Shown here: positions 1 to 7,148 of the stretch, one piece after another
Position numbering within the stretch: position 1 is the stretch's first letter
How the letters are laid out: every line of letters begins with the position of its first letter
Origin: Candidatus Blautia intestinipullorum
GTDB taxonomy: Bacteria; Bacillota; Clostridia; Lachnospirales; Lachnospiraceae
Reading direction: 5' to 3'
Assembly: GCA_019120475.1 (NCBI GenBank)
Contig: DWVA01000197.1
Coordinates: forward strand, 1 to 9,387
Length of the DNA stretch: 9,387 nt
Notes under the pieces: generated by a model
Database searches by the model: none
Told to the model about the DNA's origin: nothing
The model's input: the letters and a program-made list of their open reading frames with translations, nothing else
Program-made: the position numbers and the translations under genes

Positions 1-1656
1 AGTAAACACTGCCTGAAATTTTTTCCGGCTGCGGTGTTCCTTTATATAAAGTTCTGTAGTCAGAGGCGCGAAGCCCGCCTCCAGATAATGTTTCAGGATC
101 TCCTGCACCATGGCGTCCTCGTCCTCTTTTAAAACAACCCGGAAACGCTTTTTGCTGAGGCAGCCGTTTTCTTCTTTTATCACTTTCTCTTCCTTCAGCA
201 CAGAAAAAATCTCATCCGCTCTTCTGCTGTCCGCAATCCCCAGGCGGCTCCGCGCCTCCTCGATCCCCATTCCCTCTTTCAGAGGGTAGGCTTTATGAAA
301 TTCATCCAGGAATCTTTCTGTTTTTTTCCGATAATATTCAAATTCTCTCCTGTGGATATAGAGGTTTTCATTAAGTTTTACCAGGCGCTTCTTTTCTTTC
401 AGCTTCAGGGCGGCGTTTTTCAGGCTGGAACGGTCCAGCGAGCTTCTCAGCGCCAGCTCCTCCAGGGTGCAGAAACATCCCCATTGTTCCAAAGCGGAGA
501 TTTCTAACTGTTCTTCCTGCGTTCCTTTTTCCTTAATACGGAAGGCTTCTAATACTGCCTCGTCTTTTCTCCGGTGTTTTCCGGGACAGGCGTCCAGCAC
601 CACGCCTCCTCCGATGGTTTCCGCCGGAGAGTAAAAACGGATCACAAAACGGTCGCCTTTACGAAGGACTGTTTCCTCCTCCAAACGAAGCTGCACATAA
701 CAGCTTTCTCCTGCCTTCAGCTCCTCACGGTCCAGAAGGACCGCTTTGCCCAAAAGCTCCCGGGTTCCGTGATAGATATGCACCCTGCTCCCGTTTTTTA
801 CGGTGCGGTCCGTATGACGCAGCATTGTAAGAAGCACGTCCGCCATCCGCGTGGGGAAAAGGCTTCCTTTTGAGGCCAGCACATCTCCCCGGAAAACCTC
901 CTCCTTTGTCCGGTCCGGAAGATTTACCGCCGCTCTCTGGCCGGCGAAGGCTGTCTCCTCCGGCTGTCCGTGGACCTGGATGCTCCGGATCTTCACAGGG
1001 CGGTTTTCAGGATAAAGGACAACCTCCTGGTCCTTCCTGATCTTTCCTTCGGAAAGCGTTCCTGTAACAACAGTGCCGAATCCTTTCATGGTAAATACGC
1101 GGTCTATGGGAAGCCGGAAATGGGGTCCCTCTTTCCTTGGGGGAAGCTCCCGGTATATTTCATACAGTGTTTCCTTCAGGACGTCCAGTCCCTGGTTTTT
1201 ATATACAGACACAGGAACCACAGGGGCGTTTTCCAGAAAAGTATCCTTTACAAGTTCTCTGACGTCCTCTTCCACAAGAGCCACAAGCTCCGGATCCGCC
1301 AGATCCGTCTTGGTGATGACGATCACTCCGTGGCGGATTCCAAGAATAGAAAGGATGTCCAGATGTTCCACTGTCTGGGGCATCACGCCTTCGTCCGCCG
1401 CCACCACAAGCATCACAAGATCCATGCCCCCTGCTCCCGCCAGCATGTTTTTTACAAATTTTTCATGTCCGGGCACATCTACGATCCCTACTCTGCCGCC
1501 ATCCGGAAAATCCATCCAGGCAAAACCAAGCTCAATGGTAATGCCTCGCTTTTTTTCTTCTTTCAAACGGTCTGTGTCAATTCCCGTCAATGCCTGGATC
1601 AGGCAGGTCTTTCCATGATCCACATGACCCGCCGTACCGATAATTCCATATCTCAT
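1..1656 (-). CDS. selB: Selenocysteine-specific elongation factor SelB (3' end beyond window)
   Basis: SelB is the GTPase that carries Sec-tRNA to ribosomes stalled at a UGA followed by a SECIS hairpin. The 552 codons seen are open throughout. The N-terminal GTPase domain shows G1 GHVDHGKT at residues 10-17, the switch region with RGITIELGF at 37-45, G3 DVPGHE at 60-65 and G4 TKTD at 115-118. EF-Tu-like beta-barrel domains follow (FTMKGFGTVVTGT near 200), then the charged, helix-rich C-terminal region expected for the winged-helix repeats that bind SECIS. Family members are about 610-640 residues, so roughly 60-90 residues lie beyond base 1. The ATG at 1656 is preceded by GAGG with an 8-nt spacer and begins directly with the GTPase strand (MRYGIIGTAGHVDHGK). 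It has its own promoter and lies downstream of the selenoprotein operon whose UGA it should decode. The RGITIE and SECIS-binding architecture argue for SelB over EF-Tu or IF2. Confidence 0.96.
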   Translation of the reverse strand, partial: MRYGIIGTAGHVDHGKTCLIQALTGIDTDRLKEEKKRGITIELGFAWMDFPDGGRVGIVDVPGHEKFVKNMLAGAGGMDLVMLVVAADEGVMPQTVEHLDILSILGIRHGVIVITKTDLADPELVALVEEDVRELVKDTFLENAPVVPVSVYKNQGLDVLKETLYEIYRELPPRKEGPHFRLPIDRVFTMKGFGTVVTGTLSEGKIRKDQEVVLYPENRPVKIRSIQVHGQPEETAFAGQRAAVNLPDRTKEEVFRGDVLASKGSLFPTRMADVLLTMLRHTDRTVKNGSRVHIYHGTRELLGKAVLLDREELKAGESCYVQLRLEEETVLRKGDRFVIRFYSPAETIGGGVVLDACPGKHRRKDEAVLEAFRIKEKGTQEEQLEISALEQWGCFCTLEELALRSSLDRSSLKNAALKLKEKKRLVKLNENLYIHRREFEYYRKKTERFLDEFHKAYPLKEGMGIEEARSRLGIADSRRADEIFSVLKEEKVIKEENGCLSKKRFRVVLKEDEDAMVQEILKHYLEAGFAPLTTELYIKEHRSRKKFQAVFT

Positions 1657-1691
1657 AGCCTTAACCTCGTATAAGGGTTTGTCTGCCCCTT

Positions 1692-1720
1692 ATTCTACCA
1701 CACTCGCCAAAGGACGTAAA
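1692..1720 (-). promoter_or_regulatory. Candidate sigma-A promoter of selB
   Basis: Read on the minus strand, TTTACG (1715-1720) and TAGAAT (1692-1697) are separated by exactly 17 nt. The -10 matches the consensus at 5 of 6 positions and the -35 at 4 of 6. It lies between the terminator-like structure and the selB start, giving a leader of about 30 nt. This suggests selB is transcribed independently of the formate dehydrogenase operon. It is a sequence match only. Confidence 0.6.
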
Positions 1721-1750
1721 GCAGAGGACCGGATCACACAGACGATTCCG

Positions 1751-1820
1751 GAACAAAAACACCTGGAAACCGGCGAGACTGCGCCGGTTTCCTGACGCAG
1801 CATCCCCTCCCAGGTGTTTT
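1751..1820 (-). terminator. Bipartite intrinsic terminator after hydA
   Basis: On the minus strand an outer 5' arm AAAACACCTGG (1810-1820) pairs with CCAGGTGTTTT (1756-1766). An inner 5' arm GGAAACCGGCG (1782-1792) pairs with CGCCGGTTTCC (1765-1775) across a 6-nt loop. The two 3' arms share bases 1765-1766, so the 3' side is one continuous 20-nt strand. The 5' side carries a bulge of about 19 nt (from about 1793 to 1811). The stem is followed by TTTTTGTT. It lies 45 nt past the hydA stop and ahead of the selB promoter, so it should end the fdhF-hycB-hycB-hydA transcript. The bulge is unusual for a simple terminator; see findings. Confidence 0.75.
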
Positions 1821-1864
1821 ATCGTTCGTCATTTTAACTTTTTTCGGTTCTGTTCATCCGCTGT

Positions 1865-3226
1865 TTATTTGATACAGTAAGTCGTATGGAGCAAATGGTG
1901 GGCAATATGGCTGTTGGGTTCCTCCAGAAACTCCTCGTAAATCTTCTTTATAGCCGGATTTTCGTGGGATTTCCTGTATGGAAGCTCTCTGTCATGGGCA
2001 AAGATAGCCTCTCTTCTGGCAGCGTACGCTTCCGCCTGGTCGGTGTCCATCAGCATCTTGGGCTGCCCGCCGCCGCTGACGCATCCTTCCGGACAGGTCA
2101 TGACTTCAATAAAATGAAGATCCAGGGTGCCGTTCTTCACAGCCTCCAGCACAGGGATCACATTTTTCAGTCCGGTGACAACACCTACTTTCAGATTCAG
2201 ATCCCCGACTTTCAGGGTAGAAGTACGGAAGCCTTCTGTTCCGCGCACTGCCGTTACCTCCACATCAGGGATCGGCTGTCCTGTTACCAGCTCGTATCCG
2301 GTACGGATCGCCGCCTCCATTACGCCGCCCGTAACACCGAAGATCGTTCCGGCACCGGTATAAAGCCCCAGAGGCTGGTCGAAATCCATCTCTTCCAGAC
2401 TGTTCCAGTCAATTCCCATATCACGGATCAGCCATGCCAGATCTCTGGTGGTGATCGCCACATCCACGTCCTGATAACCGCTGTCTTTCATTTCCGGACG
2501 GCTGCACTCAAACTCCTTGCAGGTGCAGGGCATCACGGAGACACTGTAGATGTCGGCTCCTGTTTTTCCTTCAAGCTGGGCCCCGTATGTCTTAAAAATG
2601 GCTCCGCCGATCTGCTGGGGGCTTTTCGCGGAAGAAAGGTGATCCTTCAGCTCCGGATAATTATTCTCCAGGAATTTCACCCACGCGGGACAGCAGGAGG
2701 TAAACATGGGAAGAACGCCGCCTTCTGTGATCCGTTTTACCAGTTCCGTTCCTTCCTCCATGATCGTCACGTCCGCCGGGAAATTGGTGTCATATACTCT
2801 GTCAAAGCCCAGCGCATGAAGGGCGGCGGAAAGTTTTCCCGGAGTAAGAGAACCAAGTTCTTCGCCGAATTCCTCCGCGATGGCTACCCGGACTGCAGGC
2901 GCGCACTGGACGATGGTAAACTTCTCTTTATCCGCAAGGGCTGCCTTTACTTTATCTACATTGCAGACTGCATGGGCGGCGAATAACGGCTCCTGTACGC
3001 AGTCCGGAATATGTCTTTCTTTTTTTACTCTTTCATAAGCGTCTTTACCATGGGTCAGTACAGACACATAGGATTTGCATTTCTGCACGCACTGGCCGCA
3101 TCTGACGCAGCGGCTCTCATCAATAGTCTGAGGCTGTCCCTGCTCTCCTACTATGGCATAGGCAGGACAGACCTCTGCGCACTCACGGCAGCCGGTACAA
3201 AGATTCTTATCTATTTCTACTATCAT
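1865..3226 (-). CDS. hydA: [FeFe] hydrogenase, HDCR HydA2 type, with two-cluster ferredoxin domain
   Basis: This is a 453-residue catalytic [FeFe] hydrogenase that interconverts H2 with protons and electrons. The N-terminal ferredoxin domain has two [4Fe-4S] motifs, Cys10/13/16/20 and Cys40/43/46/50. The H-cluster domain has all three signatures: L1 TSCCPAW (176-182), where Cys178 is the expected proton-relay cysteine and Cys179 a ligand; L2 MPCTCK (232-237), ligand Cys234; and L3 EVMTCPEGCVSGGGQP (374-389), ligands Cys378 and Cys382. It lacks the extra N-terminal [2Fe-2S] and His-Cys cluster modules of Clostridium CpI, so it is a compact form. There is no Tat signal or membrane segment; it is cytoplasmic. 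It is the last gene of the operon, 15 nt after hycB, with GGGAGGA ahead of the ATG. The neighbours indicate it takes electrons from formate dehydrogenase through HycB proteins rather than from NADH. Cys236 and Cys241 are extra cysteines by the L2 ligand. Confidence 0.95.
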   Translation of the reverse strand: MIVEIDKNLCTGCRECAEVCPAYAIVGEQGQPQTIDESRCVRCGQCVQKCKSYVSVLTHGKDAYERVKKERHIPDCVQEPLFAAHAVCNVDKVKAALADKEKFTIVQCAPAVRVAIAEEFGEELGSLTPGKLSAALHALGFDRVYDTNFPADVTIMEEGTELVKRITEGGVLPMFTSCCPAWVKFLENNYPELKDHLSSAKSPQQIGGAIFKTYGAQLEGKTGADIYSVSVMPCTCKEFECSRPEMKDSGYQDVDVAITTRDLAWLIRDMGIDWNSLEEMDFDQPLGLYTGAGTIFGVTGGVMEAAIRTGYELVTGQPIPDVEVTAVRGTEGFRTSTLKVGDLNLKVGVVTGLKNVIPVLEAVKNGTLDLHFIEVMTCPEGCVSGGGQPKMLMDTDQAEAYAARREAIFAHDRELPYRKSHENPAIKKIYEEFLEEPNSHIAHHLLHTTYCIK

Positions 3227-3241
3227 GAATTCTGTCCTCCC

Positions 3242-3805
3242 TTATCTCCAGTTTTTCGTCAGGAGCAGAGCTTCTGCCGCCTTAATGTTTTTTTCTTCCC
3301 GTTCCGCTTCCGGATCCACCAGACGAAGAGCCTGGTGCGGACAGACGCGGACACAGGCGGGACCGCCCTCGATGCCGGCGCAGAGATCGCACTTGGAGGC
3401 GAAAACCTTGGTTTCCTCTCCCATGGGCTGAGCCACAAGCTTTCCATCCTTTGCGTAAGGAAGCAGCGCGATGGCGCCGAAAGGACATGCCTGCATACAG
3501 TCTTTGCAGCCGATGCATTTCTCCGCGTCCACGATCACCTGATGGTCGATGCGGCTGATCGCTCCCTTTGTACAGGCGTTCAGACAGGGAGCGTCCTCGC
3601 AGTGCTTGCACTGGATCGGCATACAGCCCTCTTCAAATTTCGTCAGAAATAATCTGGGCGCAACAGGAACCGACACAGTTCCCACAGTTTTTCCTACGTG
3701 ATTGCTCTCACGGTTATGAACGGTAAAGCAGGCCAGTTCGCATGCTCTGCAGCCTGTACATTTTGTACTGTCACCCACTACGAAGCAACCTAATTCCTTT
3801 TTCAT
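3242..3805 (-). CDS. hycB: HycB-like electron-transfer subunit with four [4Fe-4S] clusters (second copy)
   Basis: This 187-residue polyferredoxin belongs to the HycB/HydN/DmsB family. It should pass electrons between the formate dehydrogenase and hydrogenase subunits of a soluble complex. Sixteen cluster cysteines fall in the four family motifs: Cys16/19/22/26, Cys66/69/74/78, Cys97/100/103/107 and Cys139/142/151/155. Cys78 is followed by Thr instead of the usual Pro. After the last motif there is a charged tail of about 25 residues (from about 163) that looks helical. The gene lies 12 nt after the other hycB and 15 nt before hydA, and TAGGAGGA precedes its ATG, so the four genes form one transcription unit. 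It resembles the other HycB in domain order but differs enough to be a distinct subunit, not a recent duplicate. Which copy contacts HydA cannot be told from sequence alone. Confidence 0.92.
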   Translation of the reverse strand: MKKELGCFVVGDSTKCTGCRACELACFTVHNRESNHVGKTVGTVSVPVAPRLFLTKFEEGCMPIQCKHCEDAPCLNACTKGAISRIDHQVIVDAEKCIGCKDCMQACPFGAIALLPYAKDGKLVAQPMGEETKVFASKCDLCAGIEGGPACVRVCPHQALRLVDPEAEREEKNIKAAEALLLTKNWR

Positions 3806-3817
3806 GATCCTGTCCTC

Positions 3818-4357
3818 CTATTCCTGTGGATGATTCTCTTTGAATGTATTTCTGGCTGTTTCCGCCCGCTTGCGTTCCATGGCGGTTTCAAGATCCTCCT
3901 CCGTGATAAGAGTAAGAGCCTCTGTCGGGCAGACTCTCACGCAGGCCGGACCGCCTGGCAGCCCGTAGCACAGGTCGCATTTATTGGCAGTTTTTTTCAA
4001 GGTTCCGTCCGCCTGGATATGGCCTTTTCTTTCCGTCATATTGATGGCGCCGAAAGGACAGGCGTCCATACAGGATTTGCAGCCCATACATTTGTCCTGG
4101 TCTATGATCACACAGTGATCCTTCTGGGAAATGGCTCCCACCGGACAGACAGCCATACAGGCCGGATTTTCACAGTGCTTGCACTGTACCGGAACGCTGA
4201 GGCGCACAGTCCTCACCACATGAAGTCTCGGATTAAAATCATAGGAATCCGGATCCACTTCAAAAATACGCTTTCCCTCATGGGCGACTACGCATCCGAT
4301 CATGCAGGTGCGGCATCCGATACAGAGATCAGGGTTTCCCTTCACAAAGTAATTCAT
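3818..4357 (-). CDS. hycB: HycB-like electron-transfer subunit with four [4Fe-4S] clusters (first copy)
   Basis: This 179-residue polyferredoxin probably docks on the formate dehydrogenase subunit, as HycB does on FdhF in Escherichia coli formate hydrogenlyase; the exact contact is inferred. Its cluster motifs are Cys12/15/18/22, Cys59/62/67/71, Cys90/93/96/100 and Cys127/130/139/143, with an additional Cys82. A charged, probably helical tail follows from about residue 153. The start codon overlaps the fdhF stop in an ATGA (4354-4357), which suggests translational coupling. AAAGGGGGC provides a ribosome binding site inside the end of fdhF. There is no twin-arginine or Sec signal and no membrane anchor, unlike the beta subunits of membrane-bound formate dehydrogenases, so the complex should be cytoplasmic. 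Two HycB proteins between fdhF and hydA is the diagnostic HDCR arrangement. Confidence 0.93.
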   Translation of the reverse strand: MNYFVKGNPDLCIGCRTCMIGCVVAHEGKRIFEVDPDSYDFNPRLHVVRTVRLSVPVQCKHCENPACMAVCPVGAISQKDHCVIIDQDKCMGCKSCMDACPFGAINMTERKGHIQADGTLKKTANKCDLCYGLPGGPACVRVCPTEALTLITEEDLETAMERKRAETARNTFKENHPQE

Positions 4358-6543
4358 GCTTCCGCCCCCTTTCCCGTATCAATTCCCATCTGGGCGCGGA
4401 TATCGTCGTAAAGCTCCATTACATGGCGCTCCGCCCACTCCTGGTCTTCGATCTTTTCTACGCGGCAGGCGCAGTATTTGTACTCCGGCGTGTTACTGAT
4501 GGGGTCGAGCTTGGCCGTTGTCAGCTCGTTGCAGGCTCCGATCCACCACTGATAAGTCATATAGGTGGCTCCCGGCTCCACACGGTCTGTAGGCAGGCAT
4601 CTTGTGATGCAGTATCCTCTCTTGGAAAGGATTTTCACCAGCTCGCCTTTTTTCAGGCCCATGCGCTCACAGTCGCCGGTATTCATCTGCACCCATCCGG
4701 GTTCATCTTCCAGATTGCGCAGGGTACGGCAGTTTCCTGTCATAGTACGCACAGAATAATGCCCTACTTCCCTGACAGTGGAAAGCGTCATCGGATACTG
4801 GTCGTTTTCCAGCTCCACAGGCGGATGCCAGTCTGTTCCATAGAACAGCGCCTTATGATCCTTTGTTCCGAAAATGCCGTCTTTGTGAAGATAAGGCGTA
4901 CCCTTGTCTTCCATGGACTTGTCGCGGCAGGGCCACTGTACGCAGCCGTATTTTTCGATCTTTTCGTAGGTAGCTCCCTTAAAGCTTGGACAGAGATCGA
5001 TCATTTCGTTCCAGATTTCCTCTGTATTTTTATAATTCATAGGATATCCCATAGCTGTGGAAATCTCCGCGATGATCTGCCAGTCAGGCTTTACATCGCC
5101 CTCCGGCTCAATAAGCTTTCTCACTCTCTGGAATCCTCTGTCCGCGCAGGTATAGATACCTTCGTTTTCTCCCCAGGCCGCAGCCGGAAGGATCACGTCC
5201 GCATAAAGACCTGTCTTGTTCATATAGATATCCTGCATTACCACAAAGTCGCACTTGTCCAGAGCTTCTCTGACTTCCGCAAGATCCGGATCCGACTGGG
5301 CCGGATCCTCGCCGAATATGTAGTACGCATGGATACGTTTCTTCTCGTCTTTCTCATGAAGGATCCTGTGGGGCACATGAGTAATGGGACATCCGATCTC
5401 ACTTGGAAGGGATACGCCCCAGGCTTTTTCAAATTTGGCCCTTGCTTCCGGATCCGTCACATTCTGATATCCGGGATAGGAATTCGGCAGAGCTCCCATA
5501 TCGCAGGCGCCCTGAACGTTATTCTGTCCGCGGACAGGGCCGATACCCATTGCCGGGCCTCCGAAATTGCCTGTCATAAGAGCCAGGTTCGCCAGACCCT
5601 TCACTACGTCTACCGCCTGGGTAAACTGACAGACGCCCATGCCGTAAAGAATCATGGCGGGCTTGGTGGTGGCGTACATTCTCGCAGCCTTACGGATCGT
5701 TTCCGCAGGAATGTGAGTGATAGGCTCCGCATATTCAGGAGTATATTTCTCGATCACTTTCAGGAATTCCTCAAAGCCTTTTGTGTGTTCCTCAATAAAT
5801 TTCGTATCCGCCAGACCTTCCTTCCAGATCACATTCGCCATAGCGTTTACCAGGGCAAGGTTGGAACCGCCCTTGAGCTGGAGATGAATGTCTGAGATAC
5901 GGGCGGTCTCCGTCACACGGGGATCCGCACAGATAATCTTCATTCCCTTCTGCCGTCCGCGGACAATACGTCTCGCGACGATAGGATGGGAATCCGCTCC
6001 GTTATAGCCGAAGCAAAGCAAACAGCCTGCATCCTCGATCTCCGGGATGCCCATGGACATTGCGCCTGAACCTAAAGAATACAGTAGACCCGCTACCGAA
6101 GGCGCATGTCATATTCGGGCGCAGTGATCGACATTGTTGGTGCCGATGCACGCGCGCATAAATTTCTGCATCAGGTAATTGGCCTCGTTGCCCGCGCCTC
6201 TGGCGGAGCCTGTTCCCATAATGGAATCCGGGCCGTATTTCTCCTTGATCTCTCCAAGACGTTTTGCCACATAAGAAATGGCCTCCTGCCAGGATACCTC
6301 CTGAAGAGGCGCTTTCTTTCCCCCTTTTCGGATCATCGGCTTGCGCAGACGCTTGGTAAGTATCTGGGGATCGTTAAGATAATCCCAGCCGTAATGACCT
6401 TTCAGGCAGAGAGTTCCGTCATTTGTCCTGCCCTTGGCAGGCACTGCTTCTACGATCTTATTCGCATCGGAATCGACCGTAAACATTATCTGACAGCCCG
6501 CTCCGCAGTACGGACAGGTTGTCTGAACCTGTTTTAAAGCCAT
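4354..6543 (-). CDS. fdhF: Selenocysteine-containing formate dehydrogenase H (UGA at 6109-6111 read as Sec145)
   Basis: This molybdopterin (bis-MGD) oxidoreductase interconverts formate and CO2. The reading frame is 730 codons with an in-frame UGA at codon 145; translated as Sec it gives 729 residues, against 715 with Sec140 in Escherichia coli FdhF. The context CARI-Sec-HAPSVAG aligns with the CARV-Sec-HGPSVAG active site of the family. An N-terminal [4Fe-4S] cluster is bound by Cys10, Cys13, Cys17 and Cys46, with the conserved Lys48. The C-terminal cofactor-binding domain ends in the family pattern PEYKYCACRVEKI. The ATG at 6543 has GGGAGGAGG 7 nt upstream. Conceptual translation without recoding would report two genes (6543-6109 and 6060-4354), but the 48 nt between them are in frame and encode conserved sequence. 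It heads the operon; the hycB start overlaps its stop. No NAD(P)H-binding module is present, so the partner is HycB. Mo versus W cannot be decided. Confidence 0.97.
6056..6111 (-). promoter_or_regulatory. Bacterial SECIS element within fdhF mRNA
   Basis: Numbering the mRNA from the U of UGA, an apical stem CGGUAG (14-19) pairs with CUACUG (25-30, one G-U pair) around a loop CGGGU (20-24). U17 and the GGU at 22-24 fall at the same distances from UGA as the SelB-binding nucleotides of the Escherichia coli fdhF SECIS, as I recall it. A lower stem pairs GACAU-GCGCCU (2-12) with AGGCGC-A-AUGUC (45-56), with one bulged A. The element lies inside the coding sequence, as bacterial SECIS elements do. 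Confidence 0.85.
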
Positions 6544-6582
6544 GAATGTTCCTCCTCCCGCTACATTTTTCTATTCGTTTTT

Positions 6583-6611
6583 ATTTTAACATTGATGCTT
6601 TTTCTCAGCAA
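6583..6611 (-). promoter_or_regulatory. Candidate sigma-A promoter of the fdhF-hycB-hycB-hydA operon
   Basis: On the minus strand TTGCTG (6606-6611) and TAAAAT (6583-6588) are 17 nt apart. The -10 matches 5 of 6 consensus bases; the -35 is weak (3 of 6), which could mean activation is needed. It lies in the 86-nt gap between mobB and fdhF and gives a leader of about 30-35 nt. No sigma-54 (-24/-12 GG...GC) pattern, as used by Escherichia coli fdhF, was seen. No clear terminator follows mobB, so read-through from the Moco operon is also possible. Confidence 0.5.
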
Positions 6612-6620
6612 GGAAAAAGC
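6597..6620. repeat. 8-bp inverted repeat around the fdhF -35 element
   Basis: GCTTTTTC (6597-6604) and GAAAAAGC (6613-6620) are perfect reverse complements separated by 8 nt. The proposed -35 hexamer (6606-6611) sits in the spacer. It could be a regulator-binding palindrome. As a terminator for mobB it would be poor, because no T-run follows it on the minus strand. Confidence 0.45.
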
Positions 6621-6629
6621 AGTAGTTTC

Positions 6630-7148
6630 TTATATTTTTTTCTGTTTTTTATATTTTTCTATCCTCTTCTGAAGAATATCGGCGCATTTTCCGATATCTT
6701 CCAGACCTACGGACGGAATTCCGGCAATTTTTATCCCGGTGTCCGTCACCAGAGCAAGAAGCGTGGCGGGATCGCAGACACTTTCCTTTGAAATTTCTCC
6801 GCGGACGATCTCAAATTTGGGATACCCGGAACCTTTCAGACCTTCGGCAAGTATCACATCCGCCTCCGGAAAAAGCTTTGCAAGCTCTTCCGGACTGCTG
6901 TCCGGCTGTTCCTTCACCGCCATCCATCTGCTTCCGGAAAAAATACAGGTTCCGAAAGCTCCCGCCTGCCGGAGCCGGAAGGTATCTGTTCCTTCTGTAT
7001 CTGCCTGAAATTCATGTCCGTCATGTTTGAGCACTGCCGTACGGTATCCTCTTTTTTTCAGTTCCGGGATCAGCTTTTCCAGAAAAGTCGTCTTGCCGGA
7101 GTTTTTCACGCCGCTGACTGCGGCAATATACGGTCTTACAGCATCCAC
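6630..7148 (-). CDS. mobB: Molybdopterin-guanine dinucleotide biosynthesis P-loop protein MobB
   Basis: MobB is a GTP-binding accessory protein that assists MobA in making the guanine dinucleotide form of the molybdenum cofactor. The 172 residues carry the Walker A motif GVKNSGKTT (13-21), the family motif KHDGHEF (41-47) with downstream DTEGTDT and RQAGA, and the Walker B/switch region VILAEGLKGSGYPK (98-111). Length is normal for the family. The start is a GTG (7146-7148) lying inside moeA: the genes overlap by 13 nt, and GGAGAGAAGG lies 7 nt ahead of this GTG, supporting the choice. The C-terminus is Lys-rich. It is the third gene of mobA-moeA-mobB and directly precedes the formate dehydrogenase operon, whose catalytic subunit needs MGD. 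The P-loop and KHDGH motif distinguish it from other small GTPases. Confidence 0.93.
   Translation of the reverse strand: MDAVRPYIAAVSGVKNSGKTTFLEKLIPELKKRGYRTAVLKHDGHEFQADTEGTDTFRLRQAGAFGTCIFSGSRWMAVKEQPDSSPEELAKLFPEADVILAEGLKGSGYPKFEIVRGEISKESVCDPATLLALVTDTGIKIAGIPSVGLEDIGKCADILQKRIEKYKKQKKI

Noticed and set aside
1756..1820. The paired element between hydA and selB as a tRNA-Sec (selC) gene.
   Set aside because: It is too short, has no UCA anticodon arm, no T-arm GGTTCGA pattern and no CCA-type acceptor end.
1740..1840. A 32-codon frame (MTNDKTPGRGCCV...) running through the terminator structure.
   Set aside because: It has no ribosome binding site, overlaps the inverted repeats and resembles no family I know.
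4423..5895. Long plus-strand open frame of 490 codons opposite fdhF, and similar plus-strand frames opposite hydA and selB.
   Set aside because: They are antisense shadows of strongly supported minus-strand genes; their translations show no family motifs and a composition typical of reversed coding sequence.
6061..6111. fdhF as a pseudogene or two separate genes because of the in-frame stop.
   Set aside because: The 48 nt after the UGA stay in frame and encode conserved active-site sequence (HAPSVAGLL...), the stop falls exactly on the Sec position, a SECIS hairpin follows, and selB is nearby.
6544..6629. Sigma-54 promoter for fdhF as in Escherichia coli.
   Set aside because: No GG-10 nt-GC type -24/-12 element is visible in the gap; a sigma-A-like pair fits better.
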